Both the position numbers and the translations under genes were made by a program. The notes below the pieces were generated by a model. The model had not been told where the DNA came from and made no database searches. It worked only from the letters and a program-made list of their open reading frames with translations. Source: Seminavis robusta (lineage: Eukaryota; Bacillariophyta; Bacillariophyceae; Naviculales; Naviculaceae). From it: a DNA stretch of 25,437 bases. The stretch is taken from contig CAICTM010001630.1 in assembly GCA_903772945.1 (NCBI GenBank), forward strand, positions 1-25,437, read 5' to 3'. Shown here piece by piece: positions 1-10,021 of this stretch. Position 1 is the first letter of the stretch; each line of letters starts with the position of its first letter.

Positions 1-712
1 AAAAGAGAAGAATTGATTTAACCGGGACCAGCAGTTGACCGCTGTGGTGGGCGGGGATTGGGACCACAGAGGTGACTTAATTGGACCAGCAGTTAACCAC
101 TTGTGGGTGGCGCTGTTGTTGATTTAGTGGACCACAGATGGAAAACCGCTGTGCGGTTCAAGTGGGATGATTTAGTGGAGACCACAGTTGGACGCTTGTG
201 GGGTGGCGCTGTGGTGAATTTGTGGGACCAGCAGTGGAAACCCTGTGGCGGGTGCAAGGGTATTTGGGACCAAGCAGTGGAACCGCTGGGGCGTGCAAGT
301 GGTGAATTTAATGTGGGACCAGAGTGGTGATTTAATGGACCAGCAGTTGGTCCGCTTTTGGGTGGCGTGTGGGAGATCGAGTGGGACCAGCAGTAGGGGA
401 TTCTAGTGGGACCAGCAGTTGGACCGCTTGTGGGATGGGCTGTGGGATCGATTGTGGGACCAGCAGTTGGACCACTTGTGGGAGGACGCTGTTGGTGATT
501 TAGTGGGACCAGGACAGTTAGGTGATTATTGGGACCAGCAGTTGGACACTGTGGGTGGCCGCCGGGTATTTAGTGGACCAGCCGTTGGACCCGTTGGGGC
601 GGTGCAGTGGGAGAAGTCGAGTGGGAACAGCAGTAGGTGATTAGTGGGACCGAGCAAGTAGGACCGCTTTTGGGTGGCGCTGTGGGAGATCGAGTGGGAC
701 CAGCAGTATGGT
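1..712. repeat. 24/48-bp tandem repeat, degenerate
   Basis: The motif GGGACCAGCAGTTGGACC recurs about every 47-49 bp with some half-steps of 20-26 bp; copies begin near 24, 83, 226, 269, 382, 408, 455, 530 and 698. Read on the minus strand the unit codes for 16 residues resembling SGPTAGPTKSPTAPPT. It is therefore a distinct C-terminal-ward block of the giant repeat protein. Copies differ by many single-base indels, and the array is open at the left edge. Confidence 0.7.
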
Positions 713-759
713 TTTGGAGAAGCGCTGGCACTCCTGCTGGTCGCCAGACTACTTGGTTG

Positions 760-3700
760 CTGGGCGAGTACTGGCACCTCGCGGCGTGACCATTGCCGAT
801 GAGGGAGGACAATGGAGCTGTGCTGGGGCTCGCACTTGGAGAAGCCCTGGGCAATACTGTTGGTCTGCCACTGGGGAGCACTATGGGCTCTCGCTGGGGC
901 CGGGACTGGCAACTCCGTGGGCGAGGAACAGAGGGCTGCTGCTTGGGCACACACATGGAGAAGCACTGGGCCATCCTGTTGTCCGACCCACTGGGCAAGC
1001 TACTTGGGCTCTCGCTTGGGGCCGGAACTTGCATTCCCGTGGAGGAACAGAGGGGCTCCTGCTGGATGGCTCGCACTTGGAGAAGCACTGGGCATCCTGT
1101 TGGTGTGCCACTGGGGGAGCTACTTGGCTCTCGCTGGGCCGGAACTTGTACATTCCTGGGGAGGAACAGAGGGGCTGCGGTGGCTCGCACTTGGAGAGAC
1201 ACTAGGGACAATCTTGTATGGTACTGCCACTGGCGAGTACTGGGCTCTCGCTGGGGCGGACTTGGCACTCCGTGGGAAGGAACGAGAGGGCGCTGCTGGG
1301 GCTCGCACTTGGAGAAGCCACTGGCAATCCTGTTGGTCTGCCACTGCAGGGGGAGCTACTTGGGCTCTCGCTGGGGCCGGAACTTGGCACTCCCCGTGAG
1401 GAACAGAGGGGCTGCTGCTGGGGCTCGCACTTGGAGGAAGCACTGGGCAATCCTGTTGGTCTGCCACTGGGGGAGCTACTTGGGCTCTCGCTGGGGCCGG
1501 AACTTGGCATTCCCGTGGGAGGAACAGAGGGGCTGCTGCTGGTGGCTCGCCACTTGGAGAAGCATGGGCAATCCTGTTGGTCTGCCACTTGGGAGAGTAC
1601 TTGGGCTTCATCGCTGGGGCGACTCTTCAGTGGTTGAGAATGCAGAGGGACTGTTGCTGGGGCTCGCACTTGGAGAAGCGACTGGGCAATCCTGTGTGGT
1701 ACTGCCACTAGGGCGAGCTACTTGGGCCTCGCAGGGGCCGGACTGGCATTCCCTGGGAGGAACAGAGGGGCTGCTGCTGGGGCTCGCACTGGAGAAGCAC
1801 TGGGCAATCCTGTTGGTCTGCCACTTGGGCGAGCTACTTGGGCTCTCGCGGGGCGGAACTTGTGCATCTCCCCGTGGGAGGAACAGAGGGGCTGCGCTGG
1901 GGCTCGCACTTGGAGAAGCAACTGGGCAATCCTGTTGGTCTCCACTTGGGGGGAGCTTTGGCTTATCCGCTGGGGCCGGAACTATGTCATTCCTGTGGGA
2001 GGAACAAGGGGCTGCTGCTGGGCTCGCACTATGGAGAAGCACTGGCAATCATGTTGGTCTGCCACTTGGACGAGCTCATTGGCTCTCGGGGGCCGGGACT
2101 GGCACTCCCGTGGGAAGGAACAGAGGGGCTGCTGCTGTGGGCTCGCACTGGAGAAGCACATGCCGCAAATGACTGTTGGTCTGCCACATGGGGGAGCTAC
2201 TTGGCGCTCGCTGGGCCGGAACTTGGCACTCACCGTGGGAGACACAGAGGGCTGCTGCTGGGCTCGACTGCGAGAAGCCACTGGCATCCTGTTGGTCTGC
2301 CTGGGGGAGCTACTTGGGCTCCTGGGCCGGACTTGTCATTCCCGTGGGAGGACAGAGGGGCTCTGCTGGGGGCTTCGCACTTGGAGAAGCGATGGGCAGA
2401 TCCTGTTGGTCTGCCACTGGGCGAGCTACTTGACTCTCGCTGGGAGCCGAACTTGGCACTCTGTGGGAGGAACAGGGGCTGTGGCTGACTGGGCTCGCAA
2501 CTTGGAGAAGCGCTGGGCAATCCTGTTGGTCTGCCACTGGGCGAGTACTTGGGCATCCCGCTGGGGCCGGGACTTGCATTCCCGGGGAGGAACAGAGGGG
2601 CTGGCTGCTGGGGCTCGCACTTGGAGAAGCGCTGGCAATCCTGTTGTCTGCCACTGGGAGCTACTGGGCTCTCGCTGGGGCTCGGAACTTGCATTCCCGT
2701 GGGGAACAGAGGGGCTGCTGCTCGGTGGCTCGCACTTGGAGAAGCCTGGGCAATCCTGTTGGTCTGCCACTGGGCGAGCTACTTGGGCTCTCAGCTGGAG
2801 GCCGGGACTGGCACTCCCGTGGGAGGAACAGAGGGCTGCTGCTGGGCTAACGCACTTTTGAAAGCACTGGAGCAAATCCTGATTGGTCTGACCATTAGGG
2901 GGAGCTACTTGGGCTCATCGAGTGGGAGCCGGAACTTGGCACTCCCGGGGAAGGAACAGCAGGGGACTGCTGGTGGGCCGCACTTGGAGAAGAACTGGGG
3001 CATCAGCCTGTTGGTCTCCACTGGGGAAGCTTACTTAGGACTCATCGCTGGGGCCGGAACTTGTACATGTCCCCGTGGAGGAACAGAGGGCTCGGGAGCT
3101 CGCTAGAAGCATTGGCTCACTGGTGGACTGACGGCAGCTGGATTCTGTGCACTGCATGCACTCACTGGTGTACTTGGTGTCTGTTGAATGGAAGCCTGGG
3201 CATCTGGTTCGCCACTGGGCGAGCTACCTTGGGCTCTCGCTGGGGCCGGGACTTGGTCACTCCCGTGGGAGGAACAGAGGGGCTGCTCTGGGGCTCGCAC
3301 TGGAGAAGCCTGGGCAATCCTGTTGGTCTGCCACTGGGCGAGCTACTTGGGCTCTCGCTGGGGCCGGATACTTGGCATCTCCCGTGGGAGGAACAGAGGA
3401 ATGGCTCGCTGGCTCACCTGGACCTGGCATCCTGTAGGTCTGCCACGCAATTGGAGCGGCTCCCCATGCTTGGGCTCCTCGCTCGGCGCGCTCAGGGCTA
3501 CTCACCTGCTAGGGAGCAGGTGGCCCGCTGCTCCTACGCGCTGCTGGAGTAGAGCTAGGGCCAGACTATGGAGAAGCACTGGAGGAAATCCTGTTGTCTC
3601 TCACGGGGGAAGCTACTTGGGCTACTCGCTGGAGCGGGACTTGGCACTCCCGTGGGAGGAACAGAGGGCTGCTGCTGGGGCTACGCACTATGGAGAACAC

Positions 3701-4260
3701 TGGGCATCTCCTGTTGGTCTGCCACTGAGGCGAGCTACTGTGGACCTCGCTGGGAGATCCTGGAAGCTTGGCAGACACACTGGAGGAAAGAGAGCTGTGG
3801 GCTCTGCACTTGGAGAAACACTGAGGCAAATCACTGTGGCTGCCACTGGGGCGACGCTACTTGGGCCCCAGCAGGGGGCCGAACTTGCATATCCCGTGGA
3901 GAACAGAGGGGCTGCTGCTGGGGCTCGCACTTGGAGAAGCACTGGGCAATCCTGTTGGTCTGCCACTGGGGGAGCTACTTGGGCTCTCGCTGGGGCCGGT
4001 GACTTGCATTCCCGTGGGAGAACAGAGGGGGCTGCTGCGGGGCTCGCACTTGAGAGAAAGCGCTGGGGACAATCCTGTTTGGTCGCCACTGGGCGAGCTA
4101 CTTGGGCTCTCGCTGGGGCCGGGACTTGGCATTCCCGTGGGAGGAACAGAGGGGCTGCTGCTGGGGCTCGCACTTGGAGAAGCGCTGGGCAATCCTGTTG
4201 GTCTGCCACTGGGCGAGCTACTTGGGCTCTCGCTGGGGCGGGACTTGGCTGTTGTGGATC
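760..4260. repeat. 120-bp tandem repeat, about 28 copies
   Basis: One clean copy runs from CACTGGGCGAGC at 4087 to the same motif at 4207, exactly 120 bp, which is 40 codons of minus-strand Pro/Ser repeat built from two related 20-residue halves. The landmark TGGTCTGCCA recurs near 861, 1334, 1457, 1578, 1814, 1936, 2055, 2177, 2293, 2407, 2527, 2645 and 2760, and on to about 4200. Adjacent spacings vary from 114 to 124 bp and are mostly not multiples of three from one another. The copies around 3080-3200 and 3400-3560 are the most diverged and interrupt the array. Confidence 0.85.
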
Positions 4261-4636
4261 GGGTTATGCTTGGTGCTCATAGGACAGAACTAGGAGTGCA
4301 CTGGGGTTCCCGTGGGACCCCCTGGGAGCAGAACTAGGGCTCGAACTTGGGGCAGCACTTGGTAAGGCTGCTGGTGCAACATAGGGGGCAGCGCTGGGTG
4401 ATTCGGAAGGGTTGCACTTGGTTGTCCAGTTGGGCTTGAGCTTGGTGTTTCACTAGGACTAGTGCTTGGAGAAACACTGGGGTTCACTGAGCTTGGAGAA
4501 GCACTGGGAGAACAAACTAGGCGTCACGCTGGGGACAGCACTTGGTGTGTGTGTTGGTGACCCAGAAGGGACGGAACTCGGTGATTCAGATGGTTTCCCA
4601 CTCGGTGGTCCAGTTGGAGTGGAGCTTGGTGATGCA

Positions 4637-7600
4637 CTAGGGGCAGAGCTTGGGGAAGCACTGGGATCCTCTGTTGACGAGGAGCTTGGACCTTGACTGG
4701 GAAAACAAAACCCTGGGGGATGTACTGGGCTGACCTGTTGGGGTGGAGCTGGGTGAATAGCTGGGGGTTTCACTGGGTGCTACACTTGGACCTATGGTGG
4801 GTGCCCGGCTTGGTGAGATGCTGGGAGTTCGACTGGGACTTGCACTCGGTGCGTTGGTAGGCCCAATGCTGGGCATAATACTCGGGTTGCTGCTTGGGCT
4901 GATGCTTGGGCTGATGCTTGGGCTGATGCTTGGGCTTGCAGTGGGACCCAGACTTGGTGCAACACTTGGTGGCGGAGTAGGTCTAATGCTCGGTGATAAA
5001 CTGGGAGGAGTACTGGGAGAGGAGCTAGGTCCTGAGGTTGGGATTTGACTAGGCGGTGAGCTGGGGCTTTCACTTGAGGCTGTGGTGGGTTTGGTACTTG
5101 GTGTTGTACTGAGTTCATTGCTTGGACTGGTGCTTGGATCTGATGTAGGACTGCCTGAGGGCGACAAACTGGGAGAGCCACTTGGGCCAAAACTTGGATT
5201 GGAGGTAGGTGAACCACTTGGGCTAGAGCTTGGGCTTTCACTGGGTGCCTGGCTTGGATTGCCCGTTGGGCTTATGCTGGGTTGCATACTGGGACTAACA
5301 CTGGGAGAACCAGTGGGATTCTTGCTAGGTGCAGCATTGGGGCTGGAGCTTGGACTGCCACTGGGGGGTCCAGTAGGAATTGAACTGGGGCTTGCACTCG
5401 GACCAGCACTTGGAACGCCAGTGGGACTGTGGCTGGGCTCTGCACTTGGACTGGCACTTGGGCCAGTGCTGGGTGTACTGGTTGGACTGGTGCTTGGGAA
5501 AAAACTAGGGCTGGAACTGGGGCCAGCACTGGGTGTTCCTGTAGGGCTGCCACTTGGAGAAGCACTTGGACTTGAGCTTGGGCTCGTGCTAGGTGCCCCT
5601 GTTGGTATGTCACTGGGGTTGTCACTGGGAGTGGAGCTTGGTGAGGTGCTTGGTGCACCTGTTGGGATTCTGCTAGGGCTGCTGCTGGGGGATTCACTGG
5701 GGTGGGCACTTGGCCTGCCTGTTGGGGAACCAGAGGGTGCATTGCTTGGCTTTGCAGTCGGGTTCATGCTTGGTGGCTCACTAGGACCAGAACTAGCAGA
5801 GGCACTTGGGGTTCCAGTGGGGCTTGCACTGGGAGCAGAGCTCTGGCCAGCACTCGGGTCAGTACTTAGTGCACCTGTTGGAGATCCAGAGGGGTGTTCC
5901 CTGGGCGAAGGACTGTTGCTGGGTTCTTGTTCAGTTTTGACCCGGCTCGGCGTTTGGCTGGGAGCAGAGCTTGGAGAGGCACTGTTTTTTGCTGTTGGAG
6001 AAGAAGTAGGTATTTGACTAGTTGATGTAATCCTTGGTGGATGGCTGTTCATGGGCATACCTGTGGGGCTTACACTGGGCATGTAACTGGGACTTGCGGT
6101 TGCAGATCCTGTGGTGGGGCTGGTTGTTGTAGAGCTTTTCGCGAAGGTTGTGGTTGGCACCTCTGTGTTAATAGACGCTTCAGGGTTTGATGCAGTAGCA
6201 CTTGTGGCAGCTACATGCGATCCTTGGCGATCATTTGTTGTGGCCGCAGGATTGGCAATTGGGGGCACTGCCGTCGTAGGAGCTCTTGTGGTTGGAGAAG
6301 CTACTCTAGCCTGGCTACCTGTTGTGGAGATGCTTGGCGACTCTATATCTGGGGTTTCCCGAGTTTCTGAGGCAAATGTTGGGCTTTTAGTGGAAGGAGA
6401 ACTTGTTGCGGGCAAGCCAGTGGTAGGAGAACTTGAAATGGGATGATGAGTCGAGTCGGCTATTGTTGAAGGTGTCTCAGTGGTTGGAGTCACGGTTGTA
6501 GGAACGGATGTGGTTGGACGTTCTGTTGTCAGGCCATTCCTTGAAGGGATTTCTGAAGTTGGTGTGACGGCTGTTTGGCTAGATGAAGGGACTTTAGCGC
6601 TCGGCGATGCCTTTCGTTGTGCCGGGGTTGGTAAGGCTGATGTGGGACTTGCTGTAGTAGGGGAGGCCGAGGTTGGCTGGCCAGTAGTAGGAGAACTAGA
6701 AGTGGAAATCGTGTCAGCTGGAGCGTTAGAGGAAGGCCTCTCACTAGTTTGACTTTTCCCTGCGCTCTTGGCAGTAGGGTGTGATGTGCTGGGGCTTGTT
6801 GTCGTGAGTGAACTAGTAGTTGGATATCCAGTAGTCGGTTGTATCGTTGTGGGCAAGCTGGTTGTAGGGTTCCGTGAAGTCGGTGGAGATGTACCGTTGA
6901 TAGCTGATACTGTAGGAACTGGAGTTGTCATTGTTGGCGTCGGAGTTGTTGGCATCGCCAAAGTTGTGGTTGATGTGGTAGGAGAGCCAGTTGTGGGTTG
7001 ACCGGTGCTCGGAGGACCGGTTTCTGGGCTTCTCCTGGTAGGTGCACCGGTGGTAGGTTCCGCAGCGGAACCTGCGGAAGGGCTTGCTGCTGCAGTAGAG
7101 GGAGGGCTGGTTACGGGGGGTCCAGTTTCCCTCTTGCCACTTCCTTGGGTTTTGCCCTTGGTGGGCGATGCTGTGGCTGGAGTTTCTGTGCTCGGTGACG
7201 CAGTGGACGCAGTGGACGGGGAAGCAGTCGTTGGATGGGCAGTCGATGGAGTCAGTGTCGTTGGCTGCTCGGTGCTCTCACGATCCGTTGGACTTTGGTT
7301 TTCGGATGCTCTTGTCACTGATGCGGTGGCGGATCCTTGGATTGACGGGGCTGCCGTTTTTTCGATCTTGGTGGGAACCTCCGTTGCTTTGGTTGACGGA
7401 GTTTGCGTGATTGGGGTGGTAATTGAAGAGTTCGGTGCCCTCGTGGTTGATCCTCTTGCCGATCCTCCAATGGAAGGAGCCATCGACATATTGGTCATGC
7501 TCGTTGGACTCATTGTAACTGAGCTGCTGTTAGAATTCGCTGCGGTCGAATTGACGGCAGTGGCATTGGCCGGAAAAGGACTGATGCTTGGTATTGTTTC

Positions 7601-10021
7601 GTTTGGTGTTGGCGTTGCGGTTGCATTGGCCTCCCGCAGTGTGTTGTTGGCCTCTCTAAACGGCGCCTGGGTCGACGCAGCACTCGTGGTGTCATTATTC
7701 TTGCTGATACCAGTACCCGTCCGATTTCCGTTGGGCTCGAATTCAGCCGTGCCGCTAGAATTGCTGCTCATGCCATTGCTACTGCTGTTCGTAGGGTCTC
7801 CGTCGCTCGAACTGCTGTTGTTGCCAATGGCTGTCGCGTCTTCATTTTGGTTGTTGTTGCTGCTGCTGCTATTGAAACCATTGATCATTCCCTGCGTTGT
7901 AGTCGTGTTTGCATTGGTGGCATTAGCCGTTGCAGCGGCTGGTGCTGCTGAACCATTCTGTACTTCATGATTTGTAGCATTGGTTGGAGCCTTGGTTTCA
8001 TTGGTGCTCATGATTCCACCAGTAGAACTATTGTTGCTGTTATTGCTTGCGTCAGTGTTTCCATTCGTGCTGTTGTTTTCCTTTTGGACAGGTTGTTGTG
8101 CATTGCTGTTGTTGGTTCCATTGGTATCGTTGCTATTCTCATTAAAATTTTGCCCCGTCACATTGTTTTGACTGTTGCCATTGCTTTGAGTAGTGTTGGG
8201 ATTGGGATTTTGATGATTTGCATCAGCAGGAGCCAACGAACCCGGAGAAGACGAAGGACTATCAGGGGCCATTGAGGTGGTTTCTTCTGTCCCAGTGGCA
8301 TTGGTGGTGCTGGCAGTGCTGTTGTCGACAAACGTAGAATTTTCCGTCGGACTTTCATTTTGAGTCAAAGTCTCATTTCCTGCGTTTCGAGTGGCATTTG
8401 TTGGAGTCTGTAGATTCGTAGTAGCATTCCCCGTGTTTAGAGTGGCATTTGTTGGAGTCTGTAGATTCGTAGTAGCATTTCCTGCGTTTCGAGTGGCATT
8501 TGTTGTTGGAGTCTGCAGATTCGTAGTCGCATTGCCCGTGACTAGAGCGGTTTGATTCGTCGTGGTACGAGGTCGATGTGCCACGGTGGCAATTCCATGA
8601 GTTTCGTTATGGGAATCGGTGTTGTTGTTGCTCGCAATGGTGGTGTTACTTGTATTGGTGTTGTTACTCGTAATATTGGTAGAGTTACTCACAATGGTGA
8701 TGTTACTCGCACTTGTGTTGTTGTCCATAGCGGAGAGTGATGATCCTATGGTTGGCTGTGGTGTTGGTCTCTGACGTGTCAATGTGACCTTGTTCTCGTA
8801 ATAGAATGGTTGGTGTGATGGCGCCGGAGTAAGTCCTCGATCGGTGTTGGTACCAGTAGCACTTGCCAATAAGGATGTTGCCGATGGCGCCAGGGACGGC
8901 TGAATGGTTGTGGTGGGGTAGGGGCTGATGGTGGGCGATTGACTTGGCTCTTTGCTGGTCGAAGGAGCTGCACTAATGGTAGGTTCGATGGATGGCGTTT
9001 GGGTGGGTGATTGGCTGGGTTGAGCACTAATAGTAGGTACAACGGAAGGGAAACTGGATGGTTCCATCGAAGGCTGGGGACTCTGGGTGGGTGTTTGACT
9101 TGGCTGTGAACTTGTGGAGGGCGCGGAACTGACCGAGGGAGGATTGCTGGGTGCAACTGTGTCTGTGGGCTGTGACGTGATGGTAGGTCTTTGCGAGGGG
9201 TAATAGGTTGTGGTGGTAGGCGACAGGCTTTTGGAAGGTTGTGTGGATGGGCTTTTGCTGTTGGATGGTTGTGAACTGATGGATGGTGTATTGCTGGGTT
9301 GTGAAGAAGTTGTAGGAGAAGGTGAAATGGAAGGTTGTTGACTAGGACTGCTGCTTGTCGAAGGTTGTGGACTGATAGTGGGAGGTTGCAACAGGAAGTT
9401 GAGTGGTCTTCTTCCTCCTCTCTGGTTGTTGTTCTTATAATTGTTGGTGGTGGTATCCACGAGATCAGGGACGTTGTATCTGTAGGAAGAAGCTCTTTGT
9501 GAATCTGGAGCAGATGTCATTTGTCTTGGAATTCGTTCACAGAACCGATTGTCGCCGTTGTTTCCATAACAGCCACGACCTACTGTTCCGGACCCAGCTT
9601 CAAAATAAGTGTTGCCTGTACTGCCAGTGGTACTTTTACCTGTACTGGTAGCATCCTTGGTGGCGCTGGCTGCAGAATTGGAACCAGCAGGAAGGTTTTC
9701 AGTGAAGAAAGAGCTGGAAGAAGAATTGCTTGTGTTGGTTGTATTGTTTGTGGTGGACCAAGGCGGTTCTTGTGCTGTGTAGGTGCTGTTGCTACTGTTG
9801 GTCAAGCTTGTACTGCTGGTGTAGTTTTCCGGTCGAAAGACGAATTTGTGTTTTCTCTGATCTTTCTGATGGCGCCACTTTCTGACAAGTCCAAAAATCC
9901 AAGTCTTTCGGTCCCACCATGCTTGAGGAAATCCACCCAGATAACTCCAAAATCCTCGACTTTGACATTCACCCACCAAAAGAAACAGAAAACAGAACAA
10001 GAGGCGACGGCTCATCCTCAT
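4637..10021 (-). CDS. Giant secreted Pro/Ser/Thr/Asn-rich mucin-like repeat protein (5' part, in frame)
   Basis: This single-exon reading frame has 1794 codons and starts at the ATG on 10021-10019. The N-terminus (MRMSRRLLFCFLFLLVGECQ) is a classical signal peptide, so the product should enter the secretory pathway. Residues about 25-205 are Asn/Ser/Thr-rich with the only clear cysteine pair (GCYGNN...RFCERIP). Residues about 210-385 are a first Pro-Ser repeat block. Residues about 400-870 are crowded with N-x-S/T glycosylation sequons. Residues about 870-1330 have a PTT/SPTT rhythm of about 4 residues. From about 1330 onward the unit is PSxxPSxxPTGxPS. Proteins of this type are common in diatoms, where they are often auto-named circumsporozoite-like or PT-repeat proteins and are thought to be wall, mucilage or adhesive components; that role is inferred here. 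The last about 30 residues (after about 4715) are out-of-frame sequence caused by a frame break, so the stop at 4637 is probably not the true end. Confidence 0.8.
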   Translation of the reverse strand: MRMSRRLLFCFLFLLVGECQSRGFWSYLGGFPQAWWDRKTWIFGLVRKWRHQKDQRKHKFVFRPENYTSSTSLTNSSNSTYTAQEPPWSTTNNTTNTSNSSSSSFFTENLPAGSNSAASATKDATSTGKSTTGSTGNTYFEAGSGTVGRGCYGNNGDNRFCERIPRQMTSAPDSQRASSYRYNVPDLVDTTTNNYKNNNQRGGRRPLNFLLQPPTISPQPSTSSSPSQQPSISPSPTTSSQPSNTPSISSQPSNSKSPSTQPSKSLSPTTTTYYPSQRPTITSQPTDTVAPSNPPSVSSAPSTSSQPSQTPTQSPQPSMEPSSFPSVVPTISAQPSQSPTQTPSIEPTISAAPSTSKEPSQSPTISPYPTTTIQPSLAPSATSLLASATGTNTDRGLTPAPSHQPFYYENKVTLTRQRPTPQPTIGSSLSAMDNNTSASNITIVSNSTNITSNNTNTSNTTIASNNNTDSHNETHGIATVAHRPRTTTNQTALVTGNATTNLQTPTTNATRNAGNATTNLQTPTNATLNTGNATTNLQTPTNATRNAGNETLTQNESPTENSTFVDNSTASTTNATGTEETTSMAPDSPSSSPGSLAPADANHQNPNPNTTQSNGNSQNNVTGQNFNENSNDTNGTNNSNAQQPVQKENNSTNGNTDASNNSNNSSTGGIMSTNETKAPTNATNHEVQNGSAAPAAATANATNANTTTTQGMINGFNSSSSNNNQNEDATAIGNNSSSSDGDPTNSSSNGMSSNSSGTAEFEPNGNRTGTGISKNNDTTSAASTQAPFREANNTLREANATATPTPNETIPSISPFPANATAVNSTAANSNSSSVTMSPTSMTNMSMAPSIGGSARGSTTRAPNSSITTPITQTPSTKATEVPTKIEKTAAPSIQGSATASVTRASENQSPTDRESTEQPTTLTPSTAHPTTASPSTASTASPSTETPATASPTKGKTQGSGKRETGPPVTSPPSTAAASPSAGSAAEPTTGAPTRRSPETGPPSTGQPTTGSPTTSTTTLAMPTTPTPTMTTPVPTVSAINGTSPPTSRNPTTSLPTTIQPTTGYPTTSSLTTTSPSTSHPTAKSAGKSQTSERPSSNAPADTISTSSSPTTGQPTSASPTTASPTSALPTPAQRKASPSAKVPSSSQTAVTPTSEIPSRNGLTTERPTTSVPTTVTPTTETPSTIADSTHHPISSSPTTGLPATSSPSTKSPTFASETRETPDIESPSISTTGSQARVASPTTRAPTTAVPPIANPAATTNDRQGSHVAATSATASNPEASINTEVPTTTFAKSSTTTSPTTGSATASPSYMPSVSPTGMPMNSHPPRITSTSQIPTSSPTAKNSASPSSAPSQTPSRVKTEQEPSNSPSPREHPSGSPTGALSTDPSAGQSSAPSASPTGTPSASASSGPSEPPSMNPTAKPSNAPSGSPTGRPSAHPSESPSSSPSRIPTGAPSTSPSSTPSDNPSDIPTGAPSTSPSSSPSASPSGSPTGTPSAGPSSSPSFFPSTSPTSTPSTGPSASPSAEPSHSPTGVPSAGPSASPSSIPTGPPSGSPSSSPNAAPSKNPTGSPSVSPSMQPSISPTGNPSQAPSESPSSSPSGSPTSNPSFGPSGSPSLSPSGSPTSDPSTSPSNELSTTPSTKPTTASSESPSSPPSQIPTSGPSSSPSTPPSLSPSIRPTPPPSVAPSLGPTASPSISPSISPSISPSSNPSIMPSIGPTNAPSASPSRTPSISPSRAPTIGPSVAPSETPSYSPSSTPTGQPSTSPRVLFSQSRSKLLVNRGSQCFPKLCP
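4720..6090. repeat. 12-bp-period coding repeat (PSxx units)
   Basis: The plus strand shows CTTGGG/CTGGGA-type motifs every 12 bp, which on the minus strand code for PSxx tetrapeptides with a PTGxPS variant about every 20 residues. Unlike the array to its left, this block never leaves frame. It includes a locally perfect run of the 12-mer GGGCTGATGCTT at about 4897-4935, coding for SISP units. Confidence 0.8.
8378..8545. repeat. 51-bp tandem repeat, about 3 copies, inside the CDS
   Basis: GTGGCATTTGTTGGAGTCTG starts at 8391, 8442 and 8493, giving a period of 51 bp (17 codons). On the minus strand each unit encodes NATTNLQTPTNATRNAG or a close variant, carrying two N-glycosylation sequons. One copy has an extra codon (PTTNAT instead of PTNAT). 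The array stays in frame, so it changes length in whole codons. Confidence 0.85.

Larger units (their letters stand above)
1..4773 (-). pseudogene. Frame-broken continuation of the giant repeat protein, open at the left edge
   Basis: On the minus strand the Pro/Ser repeat protein continues through all three frames in turn. For example, 4773-4459 gives PSASPSSAPSASPSSTPTGP, 4487-4290 gives NPSVSPSTSPSETPSSSPTG, and frames near 4190-3860 give further PSASPSASPSSSP-type units. Each segment stays in frame for only 50-200 bp before a one- or two-base indel moves it to another frame. The composition and period match the intact part to the right, so this is the same gene. The breaks may be real decay or, more likely, uncorrected indels in a repetitive assembly, because many fall in G/C homopolymers. 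No stop codon that looks like a genuine end was found, and the 3' end lies beyond the window. Confidence 0.65.

Noticed and set aside
793..2172. Plus-strand 459-codon ORF rich in Trp/Arg/Gly
   Set aside because: It is antisense to the 120-bp repeat and crosses the indel-noisy region. The frame is open because stop codons are rare in this G-rich repeat, and the composition is unlike a real protein.
5082..6017. Plus-strand 311-codon ORF rich in Leu/Gly (LGLxLG pattern)
   Set aside because: It is the exact antisense of the 12-bp PSxx coding repeat. A repeat whose period is a multiple of three leaves the opposite strand open too, and there is no signal peptide or known domain.
7005..7970. Plus-strand 321-codon hydrophobic ORF resembling a membrane protein
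   Set aside because: It is the antisense shadow of the Asn/Thr/Ser-rich coding region. AAC, ACN and GCN codons read backwards give GTT, NGT and NGC, which mimics Val/Leu/Gly membrane segments.
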